From: Archivesica marissinica
Lineage: Eukaryota; Mollusca; Bivalvia; Venerida; Vesicomyidae
Direction of reading: 5' to 3'
Length of the DNA: 64,000 nucleotides
Assembly (NCBI GenBank): GCA_014843695.1
Contig: CM026390.1
Coordinates: forward strand, 51,984,121-52,048,120
This document shows positions 11,955-23,900 of this stretch, piece after piece (the stretch's first letter is position 1; each line of letters starts with the position of its first letter). The notes under the pieces are model-generated. The model was not told the origin of the DNA. It was given only the letters and a program-made list of their open reading frames with translations, and did no database searches. The position numbers and the translations under genes are program-made.

Positions 11955-13495
11955 TAGCTGAGGGTTTGACTGTATTACATTCCAGTGGGTGGTGCTTACA
12001 GTCGAGGGTTTGACTGTATTACATTCCAGTGGGTGGTGCTTAGAGCTGAGGGTTTGACTGTATTACATTGCAGTGGGTGGTGCTTACAGCCGAGGGTTTG
12101 ACTGTATTATATTCCAGTGGGTGGTGCTTACAGCCAAGGGTTTGACTGTATTACATTGCAGTGGGTGGTGCTTACAGCTGAGGGTTTGACTATTACATTG
12201 CAGTGGGTGGTGCTTACAGCTGAGGGTTTGACTGTATTACATTGCAGTGGGTGGTGCTTACAGCCAAGGGTTTGACTGTATTACATTGCAGTGGGTGGTG
12301 CTTACAGCCAAGGGTTTGACTGTATTATATTCCAGTGGGTGGTGCTTACAGTCGAGGGTTTGACTGTATTATATTGCAGTGGGTGGTGCTTACAACCAAG
12401 GGTTTGACTGTATTACATTCCAGTGGGTGGTGCTTACAGCCAAGGGTTTGACTGTATTACATACCAGTGGGTGGTGCTTACAGCTGAAGGTTTGACTGTA
12501 TTACATTGCAGTGGGTGGTGCTTACAGCCAAGGGTTTGACTGTATTGCATACCAGTGGGTGGTGCTTACAGCCAAGGGTTTGACTGTATTATATTGCAGT
12601 GGGTGGTGCTTACAGCCGAGGGTTTGACTGTATTACATTGCAGTGGGTGGTGCTTACAGCCGAGGGTTTGGCTGTATTATATTCCAGTGGGTGGTGCTTA
12701 CAGCCGAGGATTTGACTGTATTACATTGCAGTGGGTAGTGCTTACAGCTGAAGGTTTGACTGTATTACATTGCAGTGGGTGGTGCTTACAGCTGAAGGTT
12801 TGACTGTATTACATTGCAGTGGGTGGTGCTTACAGCTGAAGGTTTGACTGCATTACATTGCAGTGGGTGGTGCTTACAGCCGACTGTATTACATTGCAGT
12901 GGGTGGTGCTTACAGCCAAGGGTTTGACTGTATTACATTGCAGTGGGTGGTGCTTACAGCCAAGGGTTTGACTGTATTACATTGCAGTGGGTGGTGCTTA
13001 CAGCCAAGGGTTTGACTGTATTACATTGCAGTGGGTGGTGCTTACAGCCGAGGGTTTGACTGTATTGCATACCAGTGGGTGGTACTTAGAACCGAGGGTT
13101 TGACTGTATTACATTGCAGTGGGTGGTGCTTAGAGCCGAGGGTTTGACTGTATTACATTGCAGTGGGTGGTGCTTACAGCCGAGGGGTAGACTGTATTAC
13201 ATTGTAGTGGGTGGTCCTTACAGCTGAGGGTTTGACTGTATTACATTGCAGTGGGTGGTGCTTACAGCCAAGGGTTTGACTGTATTACATTGCAGTGGGT
13301 GGTGCTTACAGCCGAGGGGTAGACTGTATTACATTGCAGTGGGTGGTCCTTACAGCCGAGGGTTTGACTGTATTACATTGCAGTGGGTGGTGCTTACAGC
13401 CGAGGGGTAGACTGTATTACATTGCAGTGGGTGGTCCTTACAGCCGAGGGTTTGACTGTATTACATTGCAGTGGGTGGTGCTTAGAGCCGTGGGT
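11955..13495 (+). repeat. 44-bp satellite
   Basis: About 35 units containing GGGTTTGACTGTATTACATT, GCAGTGGGTGGTGCTTACAG and CCGA/CCAA/CTGA. The word GGTTTGACTGTA resembles the terminal repeat of the TA-flanked element at 38883-42803; a relationship is only a possibility. Confidence 0.95.
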
Positions 13496-13726
13496 TTGTT
13501 GTATTACATACATTGCATGTGCATTCTGTCTCGTATCTGGGTTTAAAGTTGCTCTATAATATCCAGGTCAATCAAATAATGATTAATTCGAAAGCGAAAA
13601 CAAATGGAGCATAAACCAAAGCAATTGTGGCATCGGTTGCAACAAACATATGTCACATACAATAAATACCGTGCAGAAGAATTGGTTTGCAACAAGTACA
13701 TGTACATACATGCCTTCCAGAAGGAG
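13496..13726. other. Spacer
   Basis: Short single-copy-looking stretch between two arrays. No feature recognised. Confidence 0.5.
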
Positions 13727-13990
13727 AAGGATCAGTCCATTTGTGCCGTGTTTATATCAACGTTCTAGTGCTTAGCTGTATACACGGGTGTCCTGATCGG
13801 ACATACCTTCCAGAAGGATCAGTCTATTTGTGCTGTGTTTATATCAACGTTCTAGTGCTTAGCTGTATACACGGGTGTCCTGATCGGACATACCTTCCAG
13901 AAGGATCAGTCCATTTGTGCTGTGTTTATATCAACGTTCTAGTGCTTAGCTGTATACACGGGTGTCCTGATCGGACATACCTTCCAGAAG
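13727..13990 (+). repeat. 87-bp tandem repeat, about 3 copies
   Basis: Motif AAGGATCAGTCCATTTGTGC recurs at about 13737, 13814 and 13901, followed by ATCAACGTTCTAGTGCTTAG and ACACGGGTGTCCTGATCGGA. The unit is divisible by three, which explains the 104-codon open frame. Confidence 0.9.
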
Positions 13991-14467
13991 ATATCTTTTA
14001 AAAGTATGTATACTGGTCGGTCCAGTTCTTCTTACTTTGAAACCGACTCTATGTTAGGCATATAATATGGACTTTATTTATAAACTTGCACATTGCATTT
14101 GCAACATTTATTAAACATTACATGTCCGCTTTGTGGAAGGTTTTAGTGATCATATATTTGAATGTGATGTATTTAATGTTGTTCATGGTACTCATGAATA
14201 TATATACCAAATTAGAAACATGAAATTGCGGTTGATATATATATATATAATGGTACATACATGATTGCTCGGACAATACAAGTTATGCATTGTGTATTAT
14301 ATTCTACATTATGTTTTTATTTCATTCAATCGGGTACGTATTTATTTACAGCTGACTAGATAGCAACGAGTATGATGTGCTAAATCATATGCATTTAAAA
14401 CTAGACTAAAAAGTACAACTGCCAGAGGTTTATACGCGATTTAAATTAAATAAATGGGTGTTCAGGG
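13991..14467. other. AT-rich spacer
   Basis: AT-rich DNA with a short (TA)n run near 14240. No gene recognised. Confidence 0.5.
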
Positions 14468-15738
14468 AAACACCAGGGGTATACACCAGGCCTGATTGTA
14501 CATGTACACTAGTACAGGGGTATACACTAGGCCTTATTGTACATGTACACTAGTACAGGGGTATACACCAGGCCTGATTGTACATGTACACTAGTACAGG
14601 GGTATACACCGGGCCTGATTGTACATGCACACTAGTACAGGGGTATACACCGGGCCTGATTGTACATGTACACTAGTACAGGGGTATACACCGGGCCTGA
14701 TTGTACATGTACACTAGTACAGGGGTATACACCGGCTGATTGTACATGTACACTAGTACAGGGTATACACCGGGCCTGATTGTACATGTACACTAGTACA
14801 GGGGTATACACCGGGCCTGATTGTACATGTACACTAGTACAGGGGTATACACCGGGCCTGACTGTACATGTACACTAGTACAGGGGTATACACCGGGCCT
14901 GACTGTACATGTACACTAGTACAGGGGTATACACCAGGCCTGACTGTACACTAGTACAGGGGTATACACCGGGCCTGATTACATGTACACTATACAGGGG
15001 TATACACCGGGCCTGTACATGTACACTAGTACAGGGGTATACACCAGGCCTTATTGTACATGTACACTAGTACAGGGGTATACACCGGGCCTGACTGTAC
15101 ATGTACACTAGTACAGGGGTATACACCAGGCCTGACTGTACATGTACACTAGTACAGGGGTATACACCGGGCCTGATTGTACATGTACACTAGTACAGGG
15201 GTATATACCGGGCCTGATTGTACATGTACACTAGTACAGGGGCATACACCAGGCCTGATTGTACATGTACACTAGTACAGGGGTATACACCGGGCCTGAT
15301 TGTACATACACTAGTAGGGGTATACACCGGGCCTGATTGTACATGTACACTAGTACAGGGGTTACACGGGCCTGATTGTACATGTACACTAGTAGGGTGG
15401 GTTGTACATGTACACTAGTACAGGGGTATACACCAGGCCTGATTGTACATGTACACTAGTACAGGGGTATACACCAGGCCTGACTGTACATGTACACTAA
15501 TACAGGGGCATACACCAGGCCTGATTGTACATGTACACTAGTACAGGGGTATACACCGGGCCTGATTGTACATGTACACTAGTAAAGGGGTATACATCAG
15601 GCCTGATTGTACATGTACACTAGTACAGGGGTATACACCGGGCCTCACTGTACATGTACACTAGTACAGGGGTATACACCGGGCCTGACTGTACATGTAC
15701 ACTAGTACAGGGGTATACACCAGGCCTGACTGTACATG
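14468..15738 (+). repeat. 41-bp palindrome-rich satellite
   Basis: About 31 units containing GGGCCTGATTGTACATGTAC and ACTAGTACAGGGGTATACACC-like sequence. Each unit holds the 12-bp perfect palindrome TGTACATGTACA and the word ACTAGT, so each copy can form small hairpins. Confidence 0.95.
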
Positions 15739-15800
15739 TACTATGATTTTCATCAAAAGTTTGTCAATTATATTTCGTTACAAGTATGGGTCATCTTGTT

Positions 15801-16004
15801 GTGTGACACATTCGAGACAACACGTGTAGTTCCATGTGACACATTCGAGACAACACGTGTAGTTCCATGTGACACATTCGAGACAACACGTGTAGTTCCA
15901 TGTGACACAATCGAGACAACACGTGTAGTTCCATGTGACACATTCGAGACAACACGTGTAGTTCTATGTGACACATTCGAGACAACAAGTGTAGTTCTAT
16001 GTGA
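15801..16004 (+). repeat. 33-bp tandem repeat, 6 copies
   Basis: Units contain GTGACACATTCGAGACAACA and CGTGTAGTTCCAT. Each has the palindrome ACACGTGT, which includes an E-box-like CACGTG. Open frames on both strands follow from the 33-bp period. Confidence 0.93.
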
Positions 16005-16052
16005 TGGTTACATGGTACTATAATATTACATATTATTTAGTAAGCTTATTAA

Positions 16053-16292
16053 CCCATTTGATTCTGGATACCATTTAAACAGTATTTGCAAAGAACATAG
16101 AGCCAGATCAGCTGCCATGGAATGTGCCGTCTGATCAGACTCTATGCTGTTTGCTATTCAGATGATCTTGCTAAGACACTTGTCTATGTAGCAAACAACA
16201 TAGATCCTGATCAGCACGCAGCGTCACGCTGCGTGCTGATCAGGATCTATGTTGTTTGCATAAGCCTTTAAATGTATCCAGAATGAAATGGG
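16053..16292 (+). mobile_element. TTAA-flanked MITE (family 2) with hairpin
   Basis: The ends are CCCATTTGATTCTGGATAC and its near-perfect inverted copy GTATCCAGAATGAAATGGG. TTAA lies on both sides (16049-16052 and 16293-16296), consistent with a TTAA target duplication. Inside are two stem-loops, one of them the perfect hairpin at 16191-16259. No coding capacity. A truncated relative lies at 46903-47067. Confidence 0.88.
16191..16259. repeat. Perfect 33-bp inverted repeat with 3-nt loop
   Basis: The left arm is 16191-16223, the loop TCA, and the right arm 16227-16259, the exact reverse complement. The arms begin GCAAACAACATAGATCCTGA. It lies within the family 2 MITE. Confidence 0.95.
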
Positions 16293-16296
16293 TTAA

Positions 16297-17103
16297 ATCA
16301 TCAGGCACACAAATGACCACATATATGCTTTCATCCGCGCCAATGAAAGTGATTAATATAAATTGTCAAATAAATAAAATTTAAACTTTTTTTTAAATCA
16401 TCAAGCGATATACAGTAATTCTACAAGTGTTTAATATATGTTATAGCAATTATCTCATGGTAGTAATTAACCAATCAGAGACTCGGGTGTCTATATCATC
16501 ACTGCTCTACATCATATTTCCAATAAGGTAAAGTCCTATCATTTTTCATTAAATATATAGCAATGCTATTAATTTTGGCTGGATTTTTTTAAATCAAAAG
16601 TTCAACTGCCTACTAGGTCAAATATATTGCCCAAAGCTTTTCTGATCATGTGTTCACAGTATGAAAATGGGGATAATAAGCTAGAATCTATGAACAAGTC
16701 CAAATAAAGGTTGAGCTTTGGCACTAGGATGTTATTCCATTTTACACTAAGAACTATGCTTACACACAGACACAACACAGTATTGAGTTTATTTCCGCTT
16801 TACTAACTAACATGGGAGATAACACAGACAAACTATGAAACTATTTGCTATCTGTATATTCAAGTTACCTCCCTTACTAGCTCTGGATTAGTAGAATTAT
16901 GATGAAAATATATCTGTTTAATTGCTGATAAAATCATCTTGGTTTTCTGTTAAGTACATAAATACATCATAGTGCACCTGCTACCAGGCAAAAATACATC
17001 TCAAGTGCTGCATTTCCCATATACCTTCAAGCATAAAAGCTGTAAACCAGTTGGTACTCGGCATGTGATTGTAAACAAGTTGGTACAGAAACATGGTAAC
17101 TTA
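16297..17103. other. No recognisable feature
   Basis: AT-rich sequence downstream of the Caskin stop on the minus strand. No exon, RNA gene or array seen. Confidence 0.5.
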
Positions 17104-17268
17104 ACTTATACAAATTTATTTTAGCTCGATTGCGAAACAAGTTATTTCAACTTATATTAATCACTCTCGAGACCTCATTCCTGATGAGAAGAGGCAACGT
17201 GGAATTTAAATACCTTGCCTAAGGGCACAATCGTAACGGCTCCAGCGGGGCTCGAAACATGGTAACGT
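17104..17268 (-). mobile_element. SINE (family B), minus orientation
   Basis: On the minus strand the copy starts near GTTTCGAGCCCCGCTGGAGC, which resembles a tRNA B box, and ends CGCAATCGAGCTAAAATAAA. Relatives sharing the tail lie at 46079-46214 (minus) and 52870-53022 (plus), and a fragment near 40757. The RNA polymerase III origin is inferred from the B-box-like word. Confidence 0.7.
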
Positions 17269-17583
17269 TACCGAAATGTGCACATTCTCTAACAGGACAC
17301 AAGTTACTTATAAATAAATAGAATACCAATTCTACAAGTTCTTTCACGACATACAAATTTATTTTTCTTCAATTTTGTAAACTACTGGCTGTATATCACA
17401 ATTTGGTATCTATATAATAGATGTCTAAGTGATTATAAATATTTATTTGCAAAAGTGCAAAGAAATCACTATAATTTGAAGACATTTTTAAAACACTGCC
17501 TACATTTCTCCTTATATTTCCATATACAATTTTAACACACATACTATAATCTGAATAAAGTTTTCTATTTTAAAGTTGATAGT
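17269..17583. other. No recognisable feature
   Basis: AT-rich spacer between a SINE and a MITE. Nothing recognised. Confidence 0.5.
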
Positions 17584-17587
17584 TTAA

Positions 17588-17819
17588 CCCTTTCCTTCAT
17601 AGAGATTTAGGTTAATATACTAGTATATCTCCATACAAATGACAGCCAATTAGCTAGCATGCAGTGGATAAGTAGTCGCCATATCTATCCCACCTCCATA
17701 TATATTACTGGAACTACATGAGATTCTGGCCTATATTATGAACATTGATTTGGCTACTACATTGTCAATGTATGTTGGATTGGTAATGGCGTCGAGAGGT
17801 GCTTCTATGAGGGAAAGGG
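17588..17819 (+). mobile_element. TTAA-flanked MITE (family 1), intact copy
   Basis: The ends are CCCTTTCCTTCATAGAG and the inverted TCTATGAGGGAAAGGG, flanked by TTAA at 17584-17587 and 17820-17823. It is 232 bp, non-coding, and matches the copy at 46215-46447 along its whole length. It serves as the reference form for the expanded derivatives at 32-703 and 3736-5647. Confidence 0.9.
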
Positions 17820-18017
17820 TTAACATATTATTTCAGATTGGTACCAAGCTTGCAACACAAACATATCATAACCAAATGCTACCCATTCCATAATACTACC
17901 TGCAACAGAGGAAACAAATACGGCAGTGCATTAATTCTTCATAATACAAACACTTTCCCCAATACAATGATATTAATGTTTTTACATATATTGCACTAGA
18001 TACCCTACTCTTATATC

Positions 18018-18262
18018 AGTCCGCTTCCGTGGTCGAGTGGTTACGGTCTCTGAATTGTATACCACTGTAACCTATCATCACTGATGGTCACGGGTTCGAG
18101 CCTCACTCAGACGGTGTCTCTCTATATGAAAAAGTTGGCAGTTTCTTACAGAGGTCGGTGCACCAAGTACTGGTTAACCGCTGGAGCCTGCGCAGGAAAG
18201 TGTTGTTAGGTAAACTGCCCGTCGCTCATGGGAAACTGGTAGCGACTTTGCATAAAGTTATA
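18018..18262 (+). mobile_element. tRNA-derived SINE (family A)
   Basis: The head is tRNA-like: TCCGTGGTCGAGTGGTTACG fits an A box and GGTCACGGGTTCGAGCC fits a B box, spaced as in a tRNA gene with a long variable arm. The body carries GGTGCACCAAGTACTGGTTA, CGCTGGAGCCTG and CTGCCCGTCGCTC, shared with the fragment at 1676-1802. The body beyond the tRNA part and the second copy show this is a SINE, not a functional tRNA gene. Confidence 0.82.
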
Positions 18263-18821
18263 TCCTGGGTGGAAAAATTGTACAGCTGAATCATACGAGG
18301 CATTTTCATAGATAGTCAAAGTCTGCGGTGTTTTGTGACAGTTGCAGAACCCAGTGCATGTTTCCTGAGAGCTGCAGGTCTCTGTGTGTATGTATATTTT
18401 GTGACAGCTATTTGAAGCATCCATGCCATCCTGTGAGCAGCCCAAGAGAGTATTAGAGCCCCAAGGGTTGCAAAGTCCAGTGGACACATTAGAGAAACAC
18501 AAGCCCCTGTGGACATTTTATGAGGGATGTTTTCCTGCAGCAGATCAGATAATAGGAGATGAAATACTATCTTACAGAGCACCCTGCTTCCTGTTTTAAA
18601 TTTCATCCCTTATCTATATTGCTGATAACATTTAATAGGCTGTGCAAAACATGGGTTCTAATCTCATATAGGGATCTGAAGTTCCTAACATAAAGAGCAC
18701 ACAGGTAAATTTGATAATCATAGTAATTTCATTGATGAAAGAGGTATATCTACTATCACAGAAACTATAAAGATTCAAAGCTCAGTCAGCCAGGGAAAGT
18801 TTGCATGTTATCCAAACAGAA
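18263..18821. other. No recognisable feature
   Basis: Two overlapping minus-strand open frames of about 96-98 codons occur here, but neither shows a known domain and one runs into the SINE tail. I do not call them genes. Confidence 0.45.
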
Positions 18822-19705
18822 CACATATTGTATTGCATATAGCACACAGCCTGTATTGTATATAGAACACATATTGTATTGCATATATAACACAGCCTGT
18901 ATTGTATATAGAACACAGCCTGTATTGTATATAGAACACATATTGTATTGCATATATAACACAGCCTGTATTGTATATAGAACACAGACTGTATTGTATA
19001 TAGCACACAGACTGTATTGTATATAGCACACAGACTGTATTGTATATAGCACACAGACTGTATTGCATATAGCACACATACTGTATTGTATATAGCACAC
19101 ACACTGTATTGTATATAGCACACAGACTGTATTGTATATAGCACATAGACTGTATTGTATATAGCACACAGACTGTATTGTATATAGCACACACACTGTA
19201 TTGTATATAGCACACAGACTGTATTGTATATAGCACACAGACTGTATTGTATATAGCACACAGACTGTATTGCATATAGCACACAGACTGTATTGTATAT
19301 AGAACACAGACTGTATTGTATATAGAACACAGACTGTATTGTATATAGAACACAGACTGTATTGTATATAGCATAGACTGTATTGTATATAGAACACAGA
19401 CTGTATTGTATATAGAACACAGACTGTATTGTATATAGAACACAGACTGTATTGTATATAGCATAGACTGTATTGTATATAGAACACAGACTGTATTGTA
19501 TATAGAACACAGACTGTATTGTATATAGAACACAGACTGTATTGTATATAGAACACAGACTGTATTGTATATAGAACACATACTGTATTGTATATAGCAT
19601 AGACTGTATTGTATATAGAACACAGACTGTATTGTATATAGAACACAGACTGTATTGTATATAGCACACAGCCTGTATTGTATATAGAACACATACTGTA
19701 TTGCA
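18822..19705 (+). repeat. 23-bp satellite
   Basis: About 38 units of CACAGACTGTATTGTATATA plus GAA or GCA. Occasional units lose 5 bp (GCATAGACTG). All three minus-strand frames are open across it because of the low-complexity unit. Confidence 0.96.
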
Positions 19706-20211
19706 TATAATGCATTTAAAGAATTTGGATAACGGATTGCATGCACAAACAGTTATCTAGGCTTATAAATATATACTGGTGTAACAAAATTGTTTATCGG
19801 TAATGCAACAAAACTAAAACAATATAAGCTTGGTTGTATTTGTGTTAAATCTGTATACAAATAACTGCTAAATATATTAAAACAAGTGTGTCTTACATAA
19901 TAATTTAAACCATTTCACACTTATTTCTCACCTAGCCATCTGACATTCAATTTCTCCTCCTACCTTGACTAGTACAATCTCTTGCTAATGCCACAGCAAT
20001 AGTTTTGTCCTTTAGTCTTCCAATATTTTCTCCATGAACTGCGAGAGGAAATATGCATTTGCTTCGTGGCATGTCTATTTCTTAATTGCACTGCCTGTCA
20101 TTTCAAGTCTTACGCCGACATTTGACCTCCAACTCTGTACCTGATTTTTGTTCAGCAGTTAACCAGACTAATAATGTGTACATCTCAAAATATGGCCACC
20201 ATCAGTTCTTT
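19706..20211 (-). other. Putative Caskin 3' untranslated region
   Basis: This follows the Caskin TGA on the minus strand and holds no other recognisable gene. Assignment as 3' UTR is by position only; no convincing AATAAA signal was identified. Confidence 0.4.
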
Positions 20212-20329
20212 TCATTCATCGAGGTCAAATTCCAACATAGCATCAAGTTCATCCGTCAGACCTTGAAGCATATTGTCGATTTCACTGAGTACATCTCCGG
20301 AATTCTGATTGGACATGGAACCAGCTTGC
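20212..20329 (-). CDS. CASKIN: Caskin last coding exon: conserved C-terminal motif
   Basis: The exon starts after a TTATTTAG acceptor with one G completing a Gly codon, then encodes 38 residues and a TGA stop at 20214-20212: QAGSMSNQNSGDVLSEIDNM, LQGLTDELDAMLEFDLDE. The pattern I.DDI..M...L.D.LDAMLD ends vertebrate Caskins (the Caskin tail), so this is the true C terminus. It is separated from the previous exon by a 15.3-kb intron made almost wholly of satellite. The phases fit direct joining, although an extra exon hidden in between cannot be excluded. I could not place a poly(A) signal with confidence downstream. Confidence 0.93.
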
Positions 20330-20944
20330 CTAAATAATGGATAGCGAGGAAGTATTGGCAATGTACACACATGCACGCGCAAGCACATCCACGCACACAC
20401 AGTAACATGGTGAGTCAATGATATTTTTTGGCATTTATGCAATAAGTTATTTAAAATTGGTGATGTGGAATGAATGTTGATGGTCATTTGAACTTTTAAC
20501 ACCAATATCCGACAGTGATCGAAGTCATTGTAAAGTTAGAAGATTGTACATTCAATGGTATTTATATACAAGTCACAGAGACATAGACCGTAGTTGGTTC
20601 AGGTCCGTGGCAAGAAATAGTGCTGTTTATTATTACTCTAGCTGATCTTGGTACCAACTATTCGCACTGGTACTTCCCTGGTACTGATAGAATAGCCCAC
20701 CTATAAAGTGCAGGTACTTTCGTCCCATTACCTCATTGTTTCTGGACATAATACAAGACAATTGAGTACAGTAGTTCCTGAATCTGATCAATGATCAATA
20801 ATCAATCATCGGTCAGTTCTAGAAAATTGGATGTTTGAATGGAAACCTGTCAGACCAATGTTTTTTAGTTTGATTATGAAACACATCAGTTACGAGCTAA
20901 ACACCAAATTCATTGCACGTTATGGGGCTCCATAGTTTGCAAAC
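20330..20944 (-). other. Unique part of the last Caskin intron
   Basis: Single-copy-looking intron sequence between the last exon and the giant satellite. It includes a short CA-rich stretch near 20370-20400. No exon recognised. Confidence 0.5.
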
Positions 20945-23900
20945 TTGTAGGTCTAATGATTGTGATCATGCCTGTAGTATCAATGGTTGTGTGTGATCCT
21001 GCCTGCAGTATCAATGATTGTGTGTGATCCTGCCTGCAGTATCAATGATTGTGTGTGATCATGCCTGCAGTATCAATGGTTGTGTGTGATCCTGCCTGCA
21101 GTATCAATGATTGTGATCATGCCTGCAGTATCAATGATTGTGATCATGCCTGCAGTGTCAATGATTGTGTGTGATCATGCCTGCAGTATCAATGATTGTG
21201 TGTGATCATGCCTGCAGTATCAATGGTTGTGTGTGATCCTGCCTGCAGTATCAATGATTGTGATAATGCCTGCAGTATCAATGATTGTGTGTGATCATGC
21301 CTGCAGTATCAATGGTTGTGATCCTGCCTGTAGTATCAATGGTTGTGTGTTATCATGCCTGCAGTATCAATGGTTGTGATCCTGCCTGCAGTATCAATGG
21401 TTGTGTGTGATCCTGCCTGCAGTATCAATGATTGTGATCATGCCTGCAGTATCAATGGTTGTGTGTGATCATGCCTGCAGTATCAATGATTGTGATCATG
21501 CTTGCAGTATCAATGGTTGTGTGTGATCATGCCTGCAGTATCAATGATTGTGTGTGATCCTGCCTGCAGTATCAATGGTTGTGTGTGATCATGCCTGCAG
21601 TATCAATGGTTGTGATCATGCCTGCAGTATCAATGGTTGTGTGTGATCCTGCCTGCAGTATCAATGGTTGTGTGTGATCCTGCCTGCAGTGTCAATGATT
21701 GTGATCATGCCTGCAGTGTCAATGGTTGTGTGTGATCCTGCATGCAGTATCAATGGTTGTGATCCTGCCTGCAGTGTCAATGGTTGTGTGTGATCCTGCC
21801 TGCAGTATCAATGGTTGTGATCCTGCCTGCAGTATCAATGGTTGTGTGTGATCCTGCCTGCAGTGTCAATGATTGTGATCCTGCCTGCAGTATCAATGGT
21901 TGTGTGTGATCCTGCCTGCAGTATCAATGGTTGTGTGTGATCCTGCCTGCAGTATCAATGATTGTGTGTGATCATGCCTGCAGTATCAATGGTTGTGTGT
22001 GATCCTGCCTGCAGTATCAATGATTGTGATACTGCCTGCAGTGTCAATGATTGTGATCATGCCTGCAGTGTCAATAGTTGTGTGTGATCATGCCTGCAGT
22101 GTCAATGGCTGTGTGTGATCCTGCCTGCAGTGTCAATGATTGTGTGTGATCCTGCCTGCAGTGTCAATGATTGTGTGTGATCATGCCTGTAGTGTCAATG
22201 ATTGTGTGTGATCATGCCTGTAGTGTCAATGATTGTGTGTGATCATGCCTGTAGTGTCAATGATTGTGTGTGATCCTGCCTGCAGTGTCAATGGTTGTGT
22301 GTGATCCTGCCTGCAGTGTCAATGATTGTGATCCTGCCTGCAGTATCAATGATTGTGTGTGATCCTGCCTGCAGTGTCAATGGTTGTGTGTGATCCTGCC
22401 TGCAGTATCAATGATTGTGTGTGATCCTGCTTGCAGTGTCAATGCTTGTGTGTGATCCTGCCTGCAGTATCAATGCTTGTGATCCTGTCTGCAGTATCAA
22501 TGATTGTGTGTGATCATGCCTGCAGTGTCAATGGTTGTGTGTGATCCTGCCTGCAGTATCAATGATTGTGTGTGATCCTGCCTGCAGTATCAATGGTTGT
22601 GTGTGATCCTGCCTGCAGTATCAATGATTGTGTGTGATCCTGCCTGCAGTATCAATGATTGTGTGTGATCATGCCTGCAGTATCAATGAGTGTGATCCTG
22701 CCTGCAGTATCAATGATTGTGTGTGATCCTGCCTGCAGTATCAATGATTGTGTGTGATCATGCCTGCAGTATCAATGATTGTGATCCTGCCTGCAGTATC
22801 AATGGTTGTGTGTGATCCTGCCTGCAGTATCAATGATTGTGTGTGATCCTGCCTGCAGTATCAATGGTTGTGTGTGATCCTGCCTGCAGTATCAATGATT
22901 GTGATCCTGCCTGCAGTATCAATGGTTGTGTGTGATCCTGCCTGCAGTATCAATGATTGTGTGTGATCCTGCCTGCAGTATCAATGGTTGTGTGTGATCC
23001 TGCCTGCAGTATCAATGATTGTGATCCTGCCTGCAGTATCAATGATTGTGATCCTGCCTGCAGTATCAATGATTGTGTGTGATCATGCCTGTAGTGTCAA
23101 TGATTGTGTGTGATCCTGCCTGCAGTGTCAATGATTGTGATCCTGCCTGCAGTATCAATGATTGTGTGTGATCCTGCCTGCAGTGTCAATGGTTGTGTGT
23201 GATCCTGCCTGCAGTATCAATGATTGTGTGTGATCCTGCTTGCAGTGTCAATGCTTGTGTGTGATCCTGCCTGCAGTATCAATGCTTGTGATCCTGTCTG
23301 CAGTATCAATGATTGTGTGTGATCATGCCTGCAGTGTCAATGGTTGTGTGTGATCCTGCCTGCAGTATCAATAATTGTGTGTGATCCTGCCTGCAGTATC
23401 AATGGTTGTGTGTGATCCTGCCTGCAGTATCAATGATTGTGTGTGATCCTGCCTGCAGTATCAATGATTGTGATCCTGCCTGCAGTATCAATGATTGTGT
23501 GTGATCCTGCCTGCAGTATCAATGGTTGTGTGTGATCCTGCCTGCAGTATCAATGATTGTGTGTGATCCTGCCTGCAGTATCAATGGTTGTGTGTGATCC
23601 TGCCTGCAGTATCAATGATTGTGTGTGATCCTGCCTGCAGTATCAATGGTTGTGTGTGATCATGCCTGCAGTATCAATGGTTGTGTGTGATCCTGCCTGC
23701 AGTATCAATGGTTGTGTGTGATCCTGCCTGCAGTATCAATGGTTGTGTGTGATCCTGCCTGCAGTATCAATGATTGTGTGTGATCCTGCCTGCAGTATCA
23801 ATGATTGTGTGTGATCCTGCCTGCAGTATCAATGATTGTGTGTGATCCTGCCTGCAGTATCAATGGTTGTGTGTGATCATGCCTGCAGTGTCAATGGTTG

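Noticed and set aside
18018..18100. A tRNA gene
   Set aside because: The A and B boxes fit, but the tRNA-like part is fused to a conserved body shared with a second copy at 1676-1802, and I could not fold a convincing acceptor stem. It is a SINE head.
18782..19746. Three overlapping minus-strand open frames of about 300 codons, Tyr/Cys-rich
   Set aside because: Read-through of a 23-bp satellite in every frame; no independent coding evidence.
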